A DNA stretch of 64,000 nt from Bacillus sp. cl95 (GCF_900115925.1 NZ_FOYF01000001.1:124001-188000); one strand, 5' to 3'; shown: positions 1 to 9,769, counted from the stretch's first letter. Numbers and translations are program-made. The notes: generated by a model not told the origin, from the letters alone.

Positions 1-1663
1 AAGTAGGATAGGATTTAGCTACAACTGGAGGTGTTTTCACAACCAGCTGAGAAGTCATTACCCATCCGACCGTTGTACCTGATTGTATCCTCACCCATTT
101 CACTTTATTACGATCGGTGTATTCTTGAATGACCTTTACGGAATCTTTAACAGTTAACTTTTTTAATATTTTTTCATTTGAAGTAGCTGCTCTTCTTACG
201 TAGGTGTTATTGAGTTTTGGTGACATAAATTTCCCCACTAGTGAAGGAGGAGGTGCTGGTTTTGGTGGGGTCTTAGACGCCGGTACACTTGGCTTTACTG
301 CAGGCTTTGTTACAGGTGCAGTTACCTTCGGAACAGTTGTTACAGGATTGGTTGAACCATTTGTCTGCTCTGTAGGCTTTGCTGGTTGAGCAGGTGTAAC
401 CGTGATTTCACCATCATGTGAAATCCATGTCCTGTAGTTTTGCCAAATCGAAGGATTCTCCTGCCCTAAACTCCAACTGCCTGTCCCTTTTAAATTGTAC
501 TTATGAACCAAAGTTAGTTTAGCTTTAATCGAATCATGGTTCTCAAACCATATCTGATATTGTCCGGGACCAAGTCTGGTTCCTGAAAATTCAAATGGAG
601 CATCACCTTCTTTAATGTTAATGGTTGCTCTTGGCGATTTTGTCACTTCATCGAAGGAAACCGTTCCACCATATTTCTTAAGCATTTCATCGACACGTAA
701 ATTGGAGATGCCATTTCCACCGTATGAGGTTCCTACTTTCCAATAACGTCCGTAAAACGGTACGCCGAGTACAATTTTTTCAGAAGGAACTTTTTGTGCC
801 AAAGCGTATTGAATGGAACGCTCTACCCAAGGATAACTTGCTACAGGTCCTTCCGCACTACCAGGAAAACTCTCGTCATAAGCCATAATCATAAGATAAT
901 CGGCATATTTGGCAAGTTCCGGATAATCGTAGGACCCGTGCCACCCTTTTTTCCAGTTATTCGGATTGGCAGCAACCGCAACTGATACTTCTTTTTCAGG
1001 AGGAAGTTTATCGTTTAACAGTTTGATTAAATCAGTATAATTATCACGATCGATATCAGTTACATTCTCTATATCTACTTGTACCCCATAAAGATCATGC
1101 TCCACAATGAAAGCTGCAATTTGACTTGTAAGATTTTCACGGTTTTCCAATGCTGCCCGTCCTATATTGCTATCCCAGTGATTACTTAAGAACGGTACAA
1201 CTTTAATTCCCCTTTTCTTCATTTCACTAAGAAAAATCGGATCAAATTGCTTTGAAATATTTAAAGATCCATCTGCGTTGATGTCAAAATAACTTGGAGA
1301 GACAACATTTAAATTCCCTTGCGTTTGATCGATTTGCCTTATATATGAGGTAGTATTTCCAAAGTACAAATAAGTCATATTGAAATTTGATTGATGTGCT
1401 TTAGCAGAATTAAATGGGATGGTGGCTAAAATAACTGCACCAGCAACAATGACGATGGTGGCGGCTTTGATTTTTGGAAAGCTTCTATTGACAAATGCTT
1501 CTGCCACGTCCTTTATATCTTTTCGTGAAAATTTATTTTTCCAATCAAATTCAATTCCAAACTCTTCGAGAAACTTGGGAGATGCTGATTTGCAGAAGAG
1601 CGTTATTTCGATTTCCTCAGCATGCCTTTTGATCTCGTATTTATCAAATAAACTGCTATCCAT
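1..1663 (-). CDS. Membrane-anchored glycoside hydrolase family 18 enzyme with C-terminal SH3 domain (3' end outside window)
   Basis: About 554 residues are visible and the stop lies beyond base 1. A cytosolic N-terminal module (residues 1-65) precedes one membrane segment (about 68-84). A GH18 TIM barrel follows (about 95-400) with the motif YGVQVDIENV, in which E199 is the expected catalytic acid. A Pro/Lys/Thr-rich linker leads to a bacterial SH3 domain near the visible C-terminus. GH18 members cleave beta-1,4-GlcNAc linkages in chitin or peptidoglycan, and the anchor and SH3 domain favour a wall substrate. The ATG is 28 bp after the stop of the upstream LysM gene, so the two are probably co-transcribed. 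Residues 1-85 resemble the N-terminus of that neighbour. The family call is firm; the substrate is not. Confidence 0.85.
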   Translation of the reverse strand, partial: MDSSLFDKYEIKRHAEEIEITLFCKSASPKFLEEFGIEFDWKNKFSRKDIKDVAEAFVNRSFPKIKAATIVIVAGAVILATIPFNSAKAHQSNFNMTYLYFGNTTSYIRQIDQTQGNLNVVSPSYFDINADGSLNISKQFDPIFLSEMKKRGIKVVPFLSNHWDSNIGRAALENRENLTSQIAAFIVEHDLYGVQVDIENVTDIDRDNYTDLIKLLNDKLPPEKEVSVAVAANPNNWKKGWHGSYDYPELAKYADYLMIMAYDESFPGSAEGPVASYPWVERSIQYALAQKVPSEKIVLGVPFYGRYWKVGTSYGGNGISNLRVDEMLKKYGGTVSFDEVTKSPRATINIKEGDAPFEFSGTRLGPGQYQIWFENHDSIKAKLTLVHKYNLKGTGSWSLGQENPSIWQNYRTWISHDGEITVTPAQPAKPTEQTNGSTNPVTTVPKVTAPVTKPAVKPSVPASKTPPKPAPPPSLVGKFMSPKLNNTYVRRAATSNEKILKKLTVKDSVKVIQEYTDRNKVKWVRIQSGTTVGWVMTSQLVVKTPPVVAKSYPT

Positions 1664-1691
1664 TTTTCAAACACCACCAATCCATCGGTTT

Positions 1692-3515
1692 TTAGTAGAT
1701 TCTTTTTGCTCCCATGTAATACTTTCCCCAGTAAGAATCATCTATAGAGTACACCCATATCCCCTTTGATGATGTTGCCGATACGAAGTTATTTCCGCCA
1801 GTATAAATGCCTACATGTGACACTTTTCCTGGAGTCACGACACCAAAAAAGACGAGGTCTCCTGGTTTTAGATCAGCTTTGGCTATCGGTTTCCCTGTCA
1901 TGTATAGTCCCTCTGATGTATTCCTGGAAATCTCCACACCCTGCTTATTGAACATGAAATACACAAATCCTGAACAATCAAAGCCTGTTGGAGTGGTACC
2001 TCCCCATTTGTATGGAACACCCGTATAAATTTTTGTATCCTGAACAAGATTTTTCTTAACGATTGCATGTTCAATTTCGGTTTTGGTCGTAGAATCAATC
2101 TTACCTGTAATAGCTAATCCATAGTCTTTTTGAAATGCCTCCACAGCAGCCTCTGTTGATGTGTCTGCTACGCCGCTGAACACAGAGACGGCATAATATC
2201 CCAGAGTATTTAAGTCTTTTTGTACAGAGGTTATGTCCGGACTTGTTGTTGGAGCTGTGGGGGCAACCAGTGGTGAAGTGATCGTTGTACTACCTGTGGT
2301 CCCGTTTATCGTTAATTTTTGTCCGACTCTAATAATGTCCGATGTTAAGTTATTAAGACTTCTAATACTATCAACGGTTGTATTGAATCTTTTAGCAATG
2401 ACAGATAAGCTGTCCCCACTGACTACCGTGTAAGACGTCGTCTGAGATGTCGGCGGTGACGAAGGTACGTTTGTTGTCGCTGGCAATACAAAGGTAGCAC
2501 TCAATTCAGGTACAACTACTACCTGTCCTATACGTATCACGTCAGAATTAAGATTATTAAGAGTTTTTAAGTGGTCTACAGTTGTGCTGTATTTTTTTGC
2601 AATAACTGATAAACTATCGCCGCTAACTACTGTATATTGAGCAGTTTTTGATGAAGGTGGTGATGAATTTCCATCATTGGCAGCTGTTGAAGATGGTACG
2701 GCAAGCTTCTGTCCAATCGTCAACGTATCAGACGATAAGTTATTCATCTGCTTTATATTAGAAATTGACGTACCAAAACGCTGAGAAAGATTCCATAATG
2801 TATCCCCTGCAACCACAATATAGGTGCCTTCATTTACAGCTGAATTCATAGCAGGTTCTGAACTGATGGTTGCAGGGTTTGAGTTTGATGTAGGTGCTGG
2901 ATTCTCCAAAATGTTAGTGGGAATCACCAATACTTGTCCCACCCTAATGAGATCACTTTCAAGTTGATTTTCAGCTTTGATTTGCTCTACACTAGTATTC
3001 AATCTTTTTGCAATTACAGAAAGACTGTCACCTGAAACAACCGTGTAAGTTTTAGGACTAGAATCAAGCATGGAAACAGTAGCCCCTTTTGGAATGGTTA
3101 AAGTTTGCCCAACTCTAATCACATCCGAAACTAGGTTATTCGCTTCTTTTATTTGTTCTATTGATATTCCATATTTTTTTGCAATTACAGAAAGGGAATC
3201 TCCACCCTGAACGGTATATGTATTAAATCCAACCATTTCTGGGGTTGTCGTATCATTTGTAGATGCCGATGCTCTTTCCTGAGTAAAAGAAAAACAGGAA
3301 ATAACAATCGTTCCTAGAAGGATTTGGACAGACTTAATTTTGATATTTGGTATTTGCTTACTGATGTACTGTTTGACTGACTGTTCAATAGACTGATTAC
3401 TTTCACTCTTCGCACCCAATTCTTCTGAAAATTCTTGATTCATGGGATGAAGATATAAGGATAAGATATAACCGTCACCACTTTTAATGAGCTTATGCTT
3501 ATAAAACGTCTCCAC
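1692..3515 (-). CDS. Cell-wall endopeptidase: five LysM repeats, peptidoglycan-binding domain and NlpC/P60 domain
   Basis: About 607 residues. The N-terminal module resembles that of the GH18 neighbour and is followed by a membrane segment (about 65-80). Five LysM repeats follow, each opening with Y-(T/I)-V-x-x-GD(S/T)L. A PG_binding_1 domain and a C-terminal NlpC/P60 domain complete the protein. The nucleophile is in GFDCSGF and the second catalytic residue in SHVGIY. The third polar position, His in E. coli Spr (FVHAS), is Ser here (FVSAT). NlpC/P60 enzymes hydrolyse gamma-D-Glu-(meso)DAP bonds in stem peptides. I prefer GTG 3515 because AGAGGTGA lies 5 nt upstream; in-frame starts at 3521 and 3524 overlap that ribosome binding site. 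Confidence 0.88.
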   Translation of the reverse strand: METFYKHKLIKSGDGYILSLYLHPMNQEFSEELGAKSESNQSIEQSVKQYISKQIPNIKIKSVQILLGTIVISCFSFTQERASASTNDTTTPEMVGFNTYTVQGGDSLSVIAKKYGISIEQIKEANNLVSDVIRVGQTLTIPKGATVSMLDSSPKTYTVVSGDSLSVIAKRLNTSVEQIKAENQLESDLIRVGQVLVIPTNILENPAPTSNSNPATISSEPAMNSAVNEGTYIVVAGDTLWNLSQRFGTSISNIKQMNNLSSDTLTIGQKLAVPSSTAANDGNSSPPSSKTAQYTVVSGDSLSVIAKKYSTTVDHLKTLNNLNSDVIRIGQVVVVPELSATFVLPATTNVPSSPPTSQTTSYTVVSGDSLSVIAKRFNTTVDSIRSLNNLTSDIIRVGQKLTINGTTGSTTITSPLVAPTAPTTSPDITSVQKDLNTLGYYAVSVFSGVADTSTEAAVEAFQKDYGLAITGKIDSTTKTEIEHAIVKKNLVQDTKIYTGVPYKWGGTTPTGFDCSGFVYFMFNKQGVEISRNTSEGLYMTGKPIAKADLKPGDLVFFGVVTPGKVSHVGIYTGGNNFVSATSSKGIWVYSIDDSYWGKYYMGAKRIY

Positions 3516-3730
3516 ATTCATCACCTCTATGAGTTATTCTCTCTTGCTAATTAGGTGATTATTTTGGTAATTTTTCCATCAATCTTTTTTCGCTGATAGG
3601 AGAAATTTTTTGAAAGGAATGCGAATTATGAGATTAATTGCCGAAAGATTATGTGTTATGATAGATATTAACGGGTATCATTCCATAATAATGCAGAAAA
3701 ATTTTTCGTGATTTGAGGTAATTAGAGAAA

Positions 3731-4462
3731 ATGATTAGAAGAGCGATTCCAAACTTATTTACACTTAGCAACTTGTTTTGCGGATTCATTTCAATTGTGT
3801 TCACGGCAAACGGAGATTTTAAAAATGCTGCCATCTTAATTTTAATCGGAATGATGCTAGACAGCATGGACGGTCGATTGGCAAGAATGCTTAATGCTCA
3901 GTCTGAAATAGGAAAAGAATTGGATTCTTTAGCAGACATCGTTACTTTTGGTGTTGCACCAGCTATTCTTGTTTACTATGCATCTTTTTCACAATACGGA
4001 CTGATCGGCTTAATCATTGCGGGCTTATTCCCTCTTTTTGGAGCATTTAGACTTGCCCGTTTTAATGTAAATGCAAAAAGCTCGATTAACTACTTCACAG
4101 GTGTCCCTATTACGGCAGCTGGTGGGTTATTAACTTTAATTGTGATGCTAAACAGATGGATTCCTGATTTGATTATCAGCGTTTCATTCATGGCACTTTG
4201 CTTTCTGATGGTTAGTAAGTACAAAATCCCAAGTTTAAAAAGCGTTCCTCTTCCAAAGTACGGAACGATTATTACCGCATTGCTTGGCTATCTTCTATTT
4301 ATCATTATTAAAAATGAACATGTTGAGAGACCTTATTTCATTTATATCGCAGTGCCGTTATATGTTGGTTTTATTGGATACCAATTAAAAAAACGAAGCA
4401 AAAATCGTGCCGCTGCTAAATTGGAAGCACAAAGACAAGAAGACGAGAAAAATTCAAAATAA
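3731..4462 (+). CDS. pssA: CDP-diacylglycerol--serine O-phosphatidyltransferase
   Basis: 243 residues. Makes phosphatidylserine from CDP-diacylglycerol and serine in the membrane, the precursor of phosphatidylethanolamine. The CDP-alcohol phosphotransferase signature is complete (D44-x2-D47-G...A-R...G61...D65-x3-D69), and several hydrophobic segments follow. The C-terminus is a charged Lys/Glu tail. ATG 3731 follows a GAGGTAATT ribosome binding site. No decarboxylase (psd) gene is adjacent. It converges with cwlK and shares its terminator. Confidence 0.93.
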   Translation: MIRRAIPNLFTLSNLFCGFISIVFTANGDFKNAAILILIGMMLDSMDGRLARMLNAQSEIGKELDSLADIVTFGVAPAILVYYASFSQYGLIGLIIAGLFPLFGAFRLARFNVNAKSSINYFTGVPITAAGGLLTLIVMLNRWIPDLIISVSFMALCFLMVSKYKIPSLKSVPLPKYGTIITALLGYLLFIIIKNEHVERPYFIYIAVPLYVGFIGYQLKKRSKNRAAAKLEAQRQEDEKNSK

Positions 4463-4499
4463 GAAAAGTGGATTTCCTTTGGAAATCCACTTTTCTTAT
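4461..4499. terminator. Bidirectional intrinsic terminator between pssA and cwlK
   Basis: A perfect 17-bp stem (4461-4477 with 4481-4497) closes on a TTT loop. The outer arms give A-runs and T-runs usable on both strands. It sits between the convergent stops of pssA and cwlK. Confidence 0.9.
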
Positions 4500-4513
4500 T
4501 TAACCACTTAAAT

Positions 4514-5047
4514 TTAAGGGCGCTTCCCTCTCTGGAGCTCCCTAATTGACAATCCAAAGTTCATCTCAAGGTGAGGATAATCTTTAAAATCAGCCCAGTC
4601 TCCGCCCCATTCAAAACCAAGATCTTTTGCTATATTCACAACTTCCATCCAATCTGCCTTCGCATTCCCATTTCCGTCATATTCCATGTCCCAAATAATA
4701 TTTCCGTCTTTTGCAATCAAAGCGAAATCGAGGGCCAAGCCAAAATTGTGGAAAGATTCTCCGCCTCTTGCGTGAGTAACAATATCACCATCAACGGTGC
4801 GCCCTTGGGCATACAATGCATCCTGATCTCCCACACTTCTGAAACCTTCTGTAATCTTTATGGGTATTCCGATTTGTGACGTCTTTTGAATGAGTTGATC
4901 GCGCCCATCCAGAACTTTTGGATGCAACTCCGTTGGATAATTTATTTTACTAAGATCTGGCTCTTTAATATAGTTATAGTATAAGAGGTAAGCAATCACT
5001 ATAAAAAGCAACAATGTAAAAGCGTTTTTGAATTTGAATCTTTTCAC
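4514..5047 (-). CDS. cwlK: Peptidoglycan L-alanyl-D-glutamate endopeptidase CwlK-like (M15 family)
   Basis: 177 residues with an N-terminal membrane anchor (about 8-24) and a VanY/CwlK-type M15 domain. The zinc ligands H100 and D107 lie in SFHNFGLALDF and H159 in PHLEM. The stretch around residues 118-150 (WDMEYDGN, DWMEVV, GFEWGGDW) matches the CwlK subgroup as I know it from B. subtilis rather than VanY D,D-carboxypeptidases. CwlK cleaves the L-Ala-D-Glu bond of stem peptides. The length is normal for the family. It is transcribed convergently with pssA. Confidence 0.88.
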   Translation of the reverse strand: MKRFKFKNAFTLLLFIVIAYLLYYNYIKEPDLSKINYPTELHPKVLDGRDQLIQKTSQIGIPIKITEGFRSVGDQDALYAQGRTVDGDIVTHARGGESFHNFGLALDFALIAKDGNIIWDMEYDGNGNAKADWMEVVNIAKDLGFEWGGDWADFKDYPHLEMNFGLSIRELQRGKRP

Positions 5048-5186
5048 TATTTTTTCTCCTGTTATCTAGTTTACTGGAGGTCGTCAAATTTTTTGGTGTA
5101 ATAAACTTTCGCTCAGTACAAATTGTTCCTTTTGTTTCCCCCATCTTATATGACGATTGAAATCAGTAAAAAGTTCTCTTATATCG

Positions 5187-5912
5187 TTATTCATTTTTTG
5201 CAAAGTTATGTTGATTCATGATGCGGTTGGCGAGAAGTTCGTACCCATCTTCATCGAGATGCAAACTGTCGCTAAAATAATCGCTTTTATTTTTCCCTTT
5301 GAAGAGATCATTAGTACCTACAAAAACCGTATTTTTCTGTGACTTAGCAATTTCCTCCGTCGCTTCGTTCCACTCGTCGATATAGGATTCGATTTTTTCA
5401 CCATCAGGATAAGGGTTATAAATACCCACAACCACAATAGGGGCACTTTTATTAGCCGTTCGCAACAATTCGAGTATTGCTTTCATATTGCGCTTGTATT
5501 CATAGAAACCTTTCATAATCTTATCATGATTTAATGGCGAGTAATCTCCCCCATTGCTTTTAATTAAGTCGTTAGTGCCGATAAAAACGATAAAATGATT
5601 GGCTTCATTCAGTTTTTCTGTTGTGTGGATATTTGATAATTCGTTCAATACACCTGATGATTTTCTACCTGGCACCCCAAAATTCTTAATGACAAATGAA
5701 CGATCTTGATATCTTCCATTCAAGTTTCTTTCTAGAATTCCAATATATCCTTCTTCATCCCGGTCTCCCTTTCCATATGTGAGAGAGTCTCCGAATGCCA
5801 TTATTAAGGTGTCTTTCTCACCTTTAACTTTATCATCAAGGAACATCTTATAAACTATTCCTCCTATTACTGACAACATTAGAATAATAATAACCATTTT
5901 TTTCATTTTCAT
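5187..5912 (-). CDS. Anchored SGNH/GDSL-family hydrolase
   Basis: 241 residues. An N-terminal hydrophobic segment (about 5-22) without a convincing lipobox suggests an uncleaved anchor. The SGNH blocks are present: block I FGDSLTYG (Ser), a Gly in GVPG, block III GTNDL (Asn), and block V DSLHLDEDGY (Asp and His). Such enzymes are esterases or lipases acting outside the membrane. It resembles the YpmR group of Bacillus in layout, but the substrate cannot be read. A coupled wall or lipid role beside cwlK and pssA is only suggested by position. Confidence 0.82.
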   Translation of the reverse strand: MKMKKMVIIILMLSVIGGIVYKMFLDDKVKGEKDTLIMAFGDSLTYGKGDRDEEGYIGILERNLNGRYQDRSFVIKNFGVPGRKSSGVLNELSNIHTTEKLNEANHFIVFIGTNDLIKSNGGDYSPLNHDKIMKGFYEYKRNMKAILELLRTANKSAPIVVVGIYNPYPDGEKIESYIDEWNEATEEIAKSQKNTVFVGTNDLFKGKNKSDYFSDSLHLDEDGYELLANRIMNQHNFAKNE

Positions 5913-6086
5913 TTTTCCTTCCTATATTGTTCTATCATTCCTATTACCCACGCCACTTTAGATAAAAACAATATTATTTTTACCAACATTTTAATTATTT
6001 TTTAAATTCTGAAAATTATATAATGATAGCAACCTATGTTATAATCCTGTTAATCTCAAAAATACATATGTGCGTAGGTGATGGAC

Positions 6087-7421
6087 ATGGAAAAAGAGAC
6101 ACATCTTAAGAAGAATATCGGTTTTATGGTAGCCACTTCATTGGTCGTAGGAACGGTGATTGGTTCGGGTATTTTCATGAAACCTGGAATTGTCATTGCC
6201 TCTGCAGGGAATTCAACAATGGCCTTATGGGCTTGGGTGATTGGAGGAATTATTACACTTGCGAGTGGGCTAACGATTGCAGAAGTAAGTGTCAAAATCC
6301 CAAGGACTGGAGGCCTTTATGCTTACTTAGAGGAAGTCTATGGAAAACTGTGGGGATTTCTTTGCGGCTGGATACAAACCATCGTTTACGGACCAGCCAT
6401 CATAGGTGCACTAGGCCTATACTTTGGATCACTAGTAGCAGCTATGTTCGGAATGTCAGATAGCCATAAAGTTTGGATTGGCATTGTGACGGTTCTCTTT
6501 TTAACATTCATGAATATCTTAGGTACGAAATATGGGGGCATCATTCAAAGTGTTTCCACTGTTGCAAAATTGATTCCGATAGCATTTATAGCAATTGGAG
6601 GAATTGCGATAGGTGACGTTCCAGTTCTCAATATGGATAGTGGCAGCACTCAGGCTATCAGCATGGGAGCGGCTGTACTTGCCACACTTTGGGCGTATGA
6701 TGGGTGGATGAATGTTGGTTTTATGGCCGGAGAAATGAAAAACCCGCAGAAAACATTGCCTCGAGCGATAATCTCTGGCATCCTATTCGTCATGGTAGCC
6801 TATTTATCTGTGAACGTTGCCATGTTACATGTGTTACCGGCTGAAAAGATCGTTGAATTAGGACCTTCTGCTGCAAAGGAAGCAGCCAATATTTTATTTG
6901 GAGCAACAGGCGGACAACTAATAACAATTGGAATTCTCATCTCCATTTTCGGGTGTTTGAATGGAAAAATATTAACTTTTCCACGAATCCCGCTGGCAAT
7001 GGCAGAGAAGGGATTACTTCCAGCTGCTCACGCCTTATCACATATTCATCCAAAACTAAAGACTCCCATTAGGGTGACGGTAGTTGAAGTTATCATTGCC
7101 ATTGTAATGATGCTTGCAGGTAATCCTGACAGACTATCAGATATAGCCATATTTTCTGTGTTTTTATTTTATGGACTTGCTTTTTACGCAGTGTTCCTTC
7201 TACGTAAAAATGAAAAGCCTGAAAATGGAACTTATAAAGTCCCCCTTTATCCAATCACACCGATTGTCGCTATCATTGGAGCAATCTATATTCTAGCAAG
7301 TACAATCATGAAAACACCAAGTGATACGTTTATCTCTATCATCATTACCTTGATAGGAGTGCCTGTATTCTGGTTATTACAGAAAAACAACACAAATCAG
7401 ACGCTGAGAAAAACAAGTTAA
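6087..7421 (+). CDS. steT: APC-family amino acid exchanger, SteT-like (serine/threonine)
   Basis: About 444 residues and 12 predicted membrane helices. The first helix carries GTVIGSGIFMKPG, and PRTGGLYAYLEEVYG and FGCLNGK follow. These match the L-amino-acid transporter group typified by B. subtilis SteT, an obligate Ser/Thr exchanger. The frame is open from GTG 6078, but AGGTGATG at 6076-6083 is a near-perfect ribosome binding site for ATG 6087, so I start there. It is a single-gene unit with its own terminator. Confidence 0.85.
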   Translation: MEKETHLKKNIGFMVATSLVVGTVIGSGIFMKPGIVIASAGNSTMALWAWVIGGIITLASGLTIAEVSVKIPRTGGLYAYLEEVYGKLWGFLCGWIQTIVYGPAIIGALGLYFGSLVAAMFGMSDSHKVWIGIVTVLFLTFMNILGTKYGGIIQSVSTVAKLIPIAFIAIGGIAIGDVPVLNMDSGSTQAISMGAAVLATLWAYDGWMNVGFMAGEMKNPQKTLPRAIISGILFVMVAYLSVNVAMLHVLPAEKIVELGPSAAKEAANILFGATGGQLITIGILISIFGCLNGKILTFPRIPLAMAEKGLLPAAHALSHIHPKLKTPIRVTVVEVIIAIVMMLAGNPDRLSDIAIFSVFLFYGLAFYAVFLLRKNEKPENGTYKVPLYPITPIVAIIGAIYILASTIMKTPSDTFISIIITLIGVPVFWLLQKNNTNQTLRKTS

Positions 7422-7434
7422 GCTTTACTCACCT

Positions 7435-7467
7435 AGACTGCCAGCATAGATGCTTGGCAGTCTTTTG
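7435..7467 (+). terminator. Intrinsic terminator after steT
   Basis: The stem AGACTGCCA...TGGCAGTCT (7435-7443 with 7455-7463) is followed by TTTT. It lies 13 bp after the steT stop and just ahead of the next gene's ribosome binding site. Confidence 0.8.
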
Positions 7468-7495
7468 CCTCTATACCATGAAAGCAGGTGAAAAA

Positions 7496-7927
7496 ATGTA
7501 TATCCATTTAATGATTGCGCTAACCTCTTGGTTGATTGCGGCACTGCTCCCCACACTTTCCAACTCTTTATATGTTTCCTTTATGTTCTTCGGATTGATT
7601 TCTTTCGTACTATTCATTAAGGATTTCCTTCAATCAGTAAATCAAAGACTCACTCTCCAGGCTTATGAAGCAGAGAGTAAGAACCGTGCTGATCTTAGTT
7701 CATTCTCTGGAACCTTTATACGAATTAATAATGAAGCACCCCTATTTTCAAAAGATTTCGTCCAGGTTGTTTTTTACAATGGTGAAATGGAAGTTCCCCT
7801 CTTCTGCCGAAACATGGATGTTGTCAAAAAGGTTTTAGATTTACAAAGTGAAGTAGTTGTTTATTATGAAGGTTATCTCCTAATCGACGTTGATTATAAA
7901 GATGTATCAAAATCAAAAGCCAATTAA
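7496..7927 (+). CDS. Small two-helix membrane protein of unknown function
   Basis: 143 residues. Two hydrophobic helices (about 2-20 and 25-43) are followed by a soluble C-terminal domain rich in beta-type residues. ATG 7496 follows AGGTGAAAAA; the longer frame from 7454 would run through the steT terminator and is unlikely. I do not recognise the family. It lies 80 bp upstream of the subtilase, possibly in the same transcript. Confidence 0.65.
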   Translation: MYIHLMIALTSWLIAALLPTLSNSLYVSFMFFGLISFVLFIKDFLQSVNQRLTLQAYEAESKNRADLSSFSGTFIRINNEAPLFSKDFVQVVFYNGEMEVPLFCRNMDVVKKVLDLQSEVVVYYEGYLLIDVDYKDVSKSKAN

Positions 7928-8007
7928 TATTTATTGTGAGGTTTCTGAATTCTACAAAATGGATATAGGTAGAAGTGTCAGAAAATTCAACCTATTAGGA
8001 GGCTTGC

Positions 8008-9729
8008 ATGAACAAAATCTCTCGCATTATCGTTTCGTTTGTTTTAATTATTGGATTCATTTTCTCTTTCTCTATTTCACAACCAAAAGCTGTCATCGAC
8101 CAGCCTGAAATCGATCCGAAGCTAAAAGAACTGTTAGCCAATCCCATTACTACAGGAAAAATCGATGCCGTTATTACTTATCAAGAAATGCCTTCATTAT
8201 CAGACATTCAGTTGCTTCAAAGCATTGGCTTTAAAACGAAAAAGTTTAATAGTCTTCCAATGGTGGCCATCAGCGGGAATGTATTGCTTTTTGAAAAATT
8301 ACTTAATCTGACAGACGGAATCTTATCAATCTATTTGAATGATAATCTAATGTATTATCTAAGAGACAGTCGACAATTAATTGGAGCAGAAGCGGTTTGG
8401 AACGATCTTGGATACACCGGTAAAGGGGTTACAGTAGCGGTCATTGACAGTGGCATAGATGCTACCCATCAGGATCTACAGTTTGGAGAAAAAGTCATTC
8501 AGAACGTCAAATTCCTTACAGGAAATAGCTTGTTTGGAAGTGAGTCACTTTTCCTAGAAAATGTTCCGAATACGGATACTACCTCAGGTCATGGAACACA
8601 CGTGGCAGGAACAATTGCAGGAAATGGAACCGCATCAGCTGGCCTTTATAAGGGCGTAGCTCCTGATGCAAAACTAGTCGGACTCGGAGTTGGTGAAGGA
8701 ATAAATATACTTTGGTCTCTAGAAGCTTTTGATTATGTTCTTGAACATCAAGAAGAATACGGAATTGACGTGATTAGCAATAGCTGGGGATCCACTGGGG
8801 AATATTCACCGAATCATCCTATCAATGTTGCATCAAAGAAAGCTCACGATGCTGGTATGACGGTTGTATTTGCAGCAGGCAATGAAGGACCGGAGGATAA
8901 TACTCTAAATCCTTATTCTGCACCACCTTGGGTTATCAGTGTTGCTGCAGGTACTAAGGACAAAAAGCTTGCTGACTTTTCTTCTCGAGGAGTTGAGGGT
9001 GACGAGTTTTTACATCCAGATATTACGGCACCAGGTGTTGATATTGTTGCGACTCGGTCATCAACAGGCTTAGTGATGAACGCTCTCGGGACGGCTACTG
9101 ATGCTACTTATATCGATCCTATACACCTTCCTTATTACACGACTTCAAGTGGAACGAGTATGGCTACACCGCATATATCAGGTGTCATTGCCCTAATGAA
9201 AGAAGCACAACAAGCGTTAACGCCAGATATGGCCCTTGATTTGCTGATTAATACTGCAGATCCAATGGCCGATTATAAGCTACATGAAGTCGGTGCTGGC
9301 TATATCAATGCCTATAAAGCAGTCGAACAAGCAGCAAACTCAAGAATCAAAATTGCTGGCTACACTGATAAGAAGACGGGTAAAAAATATGATACTTATA
9401 CCACACAGCATACATGGGAGGGCTCTGTTGGTACAGGGCTGGCTGATGCAGGAGTTGCTTCACATGATTATTATGGCATTGATATAGAAAAAGGCATTGT
9501 TTCTTTGAAAGTACGTATTGAATGGACTTTACCCGCCAATGATCTGGATTTAGAAGTCCGTGATTCCGAAGGGAAATTGGCAGGAAGTTCTGGAAATGGT
9601 GTCACTTCTTACGAAGAAACCTTAATACCTTCCCCGATTTATGGGCAGTACAAAATTGATGTAATCGGATATCTAAATACAGTTGAAAATTATAAAGGGA
9701 TTTATACAGTGGAGAGAATCCTAAAATAG
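8008..9729 (+). CDS. Secreted subtilisin-like serine protease (S8)
   Basis: 573 residues. A signal peptide (about 1-25) and a propeptide precede the peptidase domain. The catalytic triad is D147 (VIDSGID), H195 (GHGTHVAG) and S384 (SSGTSMATPH), with the oxyanion Asn in FAAGNEGPE. The C-terminal region (about 480-573) carries DLDLEVRDSEGK, a beta-sandwich of the P-domain or PPC type. ATG 8008 follows TAGGAGGC. Such proteases degrade extracellular protein; the physiological target is unknown. Confidence 0.92.
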   Translation: MNKISRIIVSFVLIIGFIFSFSISQPKAVIDQPEIDPKLKELLANPITTGKIDAVITYQEMPSLSDIQLLQSIGFKTKKFNSLPMVAISGNVLLFEKLLNLTDGILSIYLNDNLMYYLRDSRQLIGAEAVWNDLGYTGKGVTVAVIDSGIDATHQDLQFGEKVIQNVKFLTGNSLFGSESLFLENVPNTDTTSGHGTHVAGTIAGNGTASAGLYKGVAPDAKLVGLGVGEGINILWSLEAFDYVLEHQEEYGIDVISNSWGSTGEYSPNHPINVASKKAHDAGMTVVFAAGNEGPEDNTLNPYSAPPWVISVAAGTKDKKLADFSSRGVEGDEFLHPDITAPGVDIVATRSSTGLVMNALGTATDATYIDPIHLPYYTTSSGTSMATPHISGVIALMKEAQQALTPDMALDLLINTADPMADYKLHEVGAGYINAYKAVEQAANSRIKIAGYTDKKTGKKYDTYTTQHTWEGSVGTGLADAGVASHDYYGIDIEKGIVSLKVRIEWTLPANDLDLEVRDSEGKLAGSSGNGVTSYEETLIPSPIYGQYKIDVIGYLNTVENYKGIYTVERILK

Positions 9730-9739
9730 ACAGAAAAGA

Positions 9740-9766
9740 GGCATCGTTTTGAACGATGCCTTTACT
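9740..9766 (+). terminator. Intrinsic terminator after the subtilase gene
   Basis: GGCATCGTT (9740-9748) pairs with AACGATGCC (9752-9760) around a TTG loop and is followed by TTT. It may also serve the convergent Nudix gene. Confidence 0.82.
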
Positions 9767-9769
9767 AAG

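Noticed and set aside
2233-2433. Plus-strand ORFs inside the LysM gene
   Set aside because: Antisense shadows of a repetitive minus-strand gene.
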